Of a DNA stretch of 64,000 nt, positions 63,945 to 64,000 are shown piece after piece. This DNA is from CAZBSE01 sp964561115 (GTDB lineage: Bacteria; Actinomycetota; Humimicrobiia; Humimicrobiales; Humimicrobiaceae), in assembly GCA_964561115.1 (NCBI GenBank), contig CAZLOE010000003.1:11441-75440 (forward strand). Reading direction: 5' to 3'. Each line of letters begins with the position of its first letter. Within the stretch, counting starts at the first letter, position 1. Under the pieces are notes generated by a model. The model saw nothing but the letters and a program-made list of their open reading frames with translations. It had not been told where the DNA came from and made no database searches. The translations under genes were made by a program, and so were the position numbers.

Positions 63945-64000
63945 CTCTTTAATTTAAATTATACATCTATTAAACTATTTAGAGATACTATAAATTATAT

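Overview
The window is a dense, AT-rich stretch of bacterial chromosome. Almost everything lies on the minus strand, in long housekeeping operons with short gaps or overlaps. Reading in the minus direction, the gene order tig-clpP-clpX-valS-folC-ndk-maf-mreB-mreC-mreD-mrdA-rodA-radical SAM-DUF2344-rng-rplU-rpmA-obg-proB-proA-nadD-yqeK-LCP-rsfS-leuS-comEA-comEC-holA is one I associate with Actinobacteria. So is GDP-mannose/rhamnose genes-ahcY-comF-hpf-secA-prfB-ftsE-ftsX-smpB-ssrA. Together with visibly low GC, this suggests a deep-branching low-GC actinobacterial lineage, probably known from metagenomes; a clostridial relative is less likely. This placement is inference from synteny, not from a tree.

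Layout. 1-3.6 kb: holA, comEC and comEA. 3.8-4.6 kb: two plus-strand accessory genes (DUF2283 and a DJ-1/PfpI protein). 4.6-14.3 kb: leuS, rsfS, a degenerate LCP protein, yqeK, nadD, proA, proB and obg. 14.4-17.4 kb: an accessory insert of two zinc alcohol dehydrogenases and a TauE-type permease. 17.5-22.4 kb: rpmA, rplU, rng and the DUF2344/radical SAM pair. 22.4-27.9 kb: the rod-shape module rodA-mrdA-mreDCB. 27.9-36.9 kb: maf, ndk, a zinc-ribbon membrane protein, folC, valS, clpX, clpP and tig. 37.0-38.5 kb: seven tRNA genes with a small plus-strand membrane protein among them. 38.6-43.3 kb: rdgB, rph, murI, a carotenoid-desaturase-like oxidoreductase and an alpha/beta hydrolase. 43.4-49.6 kb: ssrA, smpB, ctpA, an EnvC-like M23 peptidase, ftsX, ftsE and prfB. 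49.6-53.7 kb: secA, hpf, csp and comF. 53.7-63.9 kb: NDP-sugar and methyl-cycle genes (mtnA, ahcY) ending in a probable GDP-D-rhamnose pathway and a rhamnosyltransferase-like GT2.

The most unusual signal is a family of three short elements at 36995-37159, 37343-37506 and 43284-43445. Each lies directly downstream of tRNA-Leu(UAG), tRNA-Arg(UCG) or tmRNA. Each ends in a perfect 21-bp copy of the 3' end (T-loop position 56 through CCA) of that particular RNA gene. Unit length is nearly constant (165, 164 and 162 bp). Each carries a shared GC-rich core, a CATG-centred hairpin, and a 7-8 bp inverted repeat that matches its own tRNA copy and therefore differs in step with it. This looks like a miniature tRNA-targeted repeat or structured-RNA family that I do not recognise.

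Second, rplU and a sugar-1-phosphate nucleotidyltransferase appear to start at ATT codons six bases after strong Shine-Dalgarno sequences; neither has an in-frame ATG, GTG or TTG that gives the full protein. prfB carries the RF2 programmed +1 frameshift with an atypical CTT TGA A site. Other oddities are an LCP protein without its catalytic arginines but with two LytR_C domains, and a ComEC without its metallo-beta-lactamase domain.
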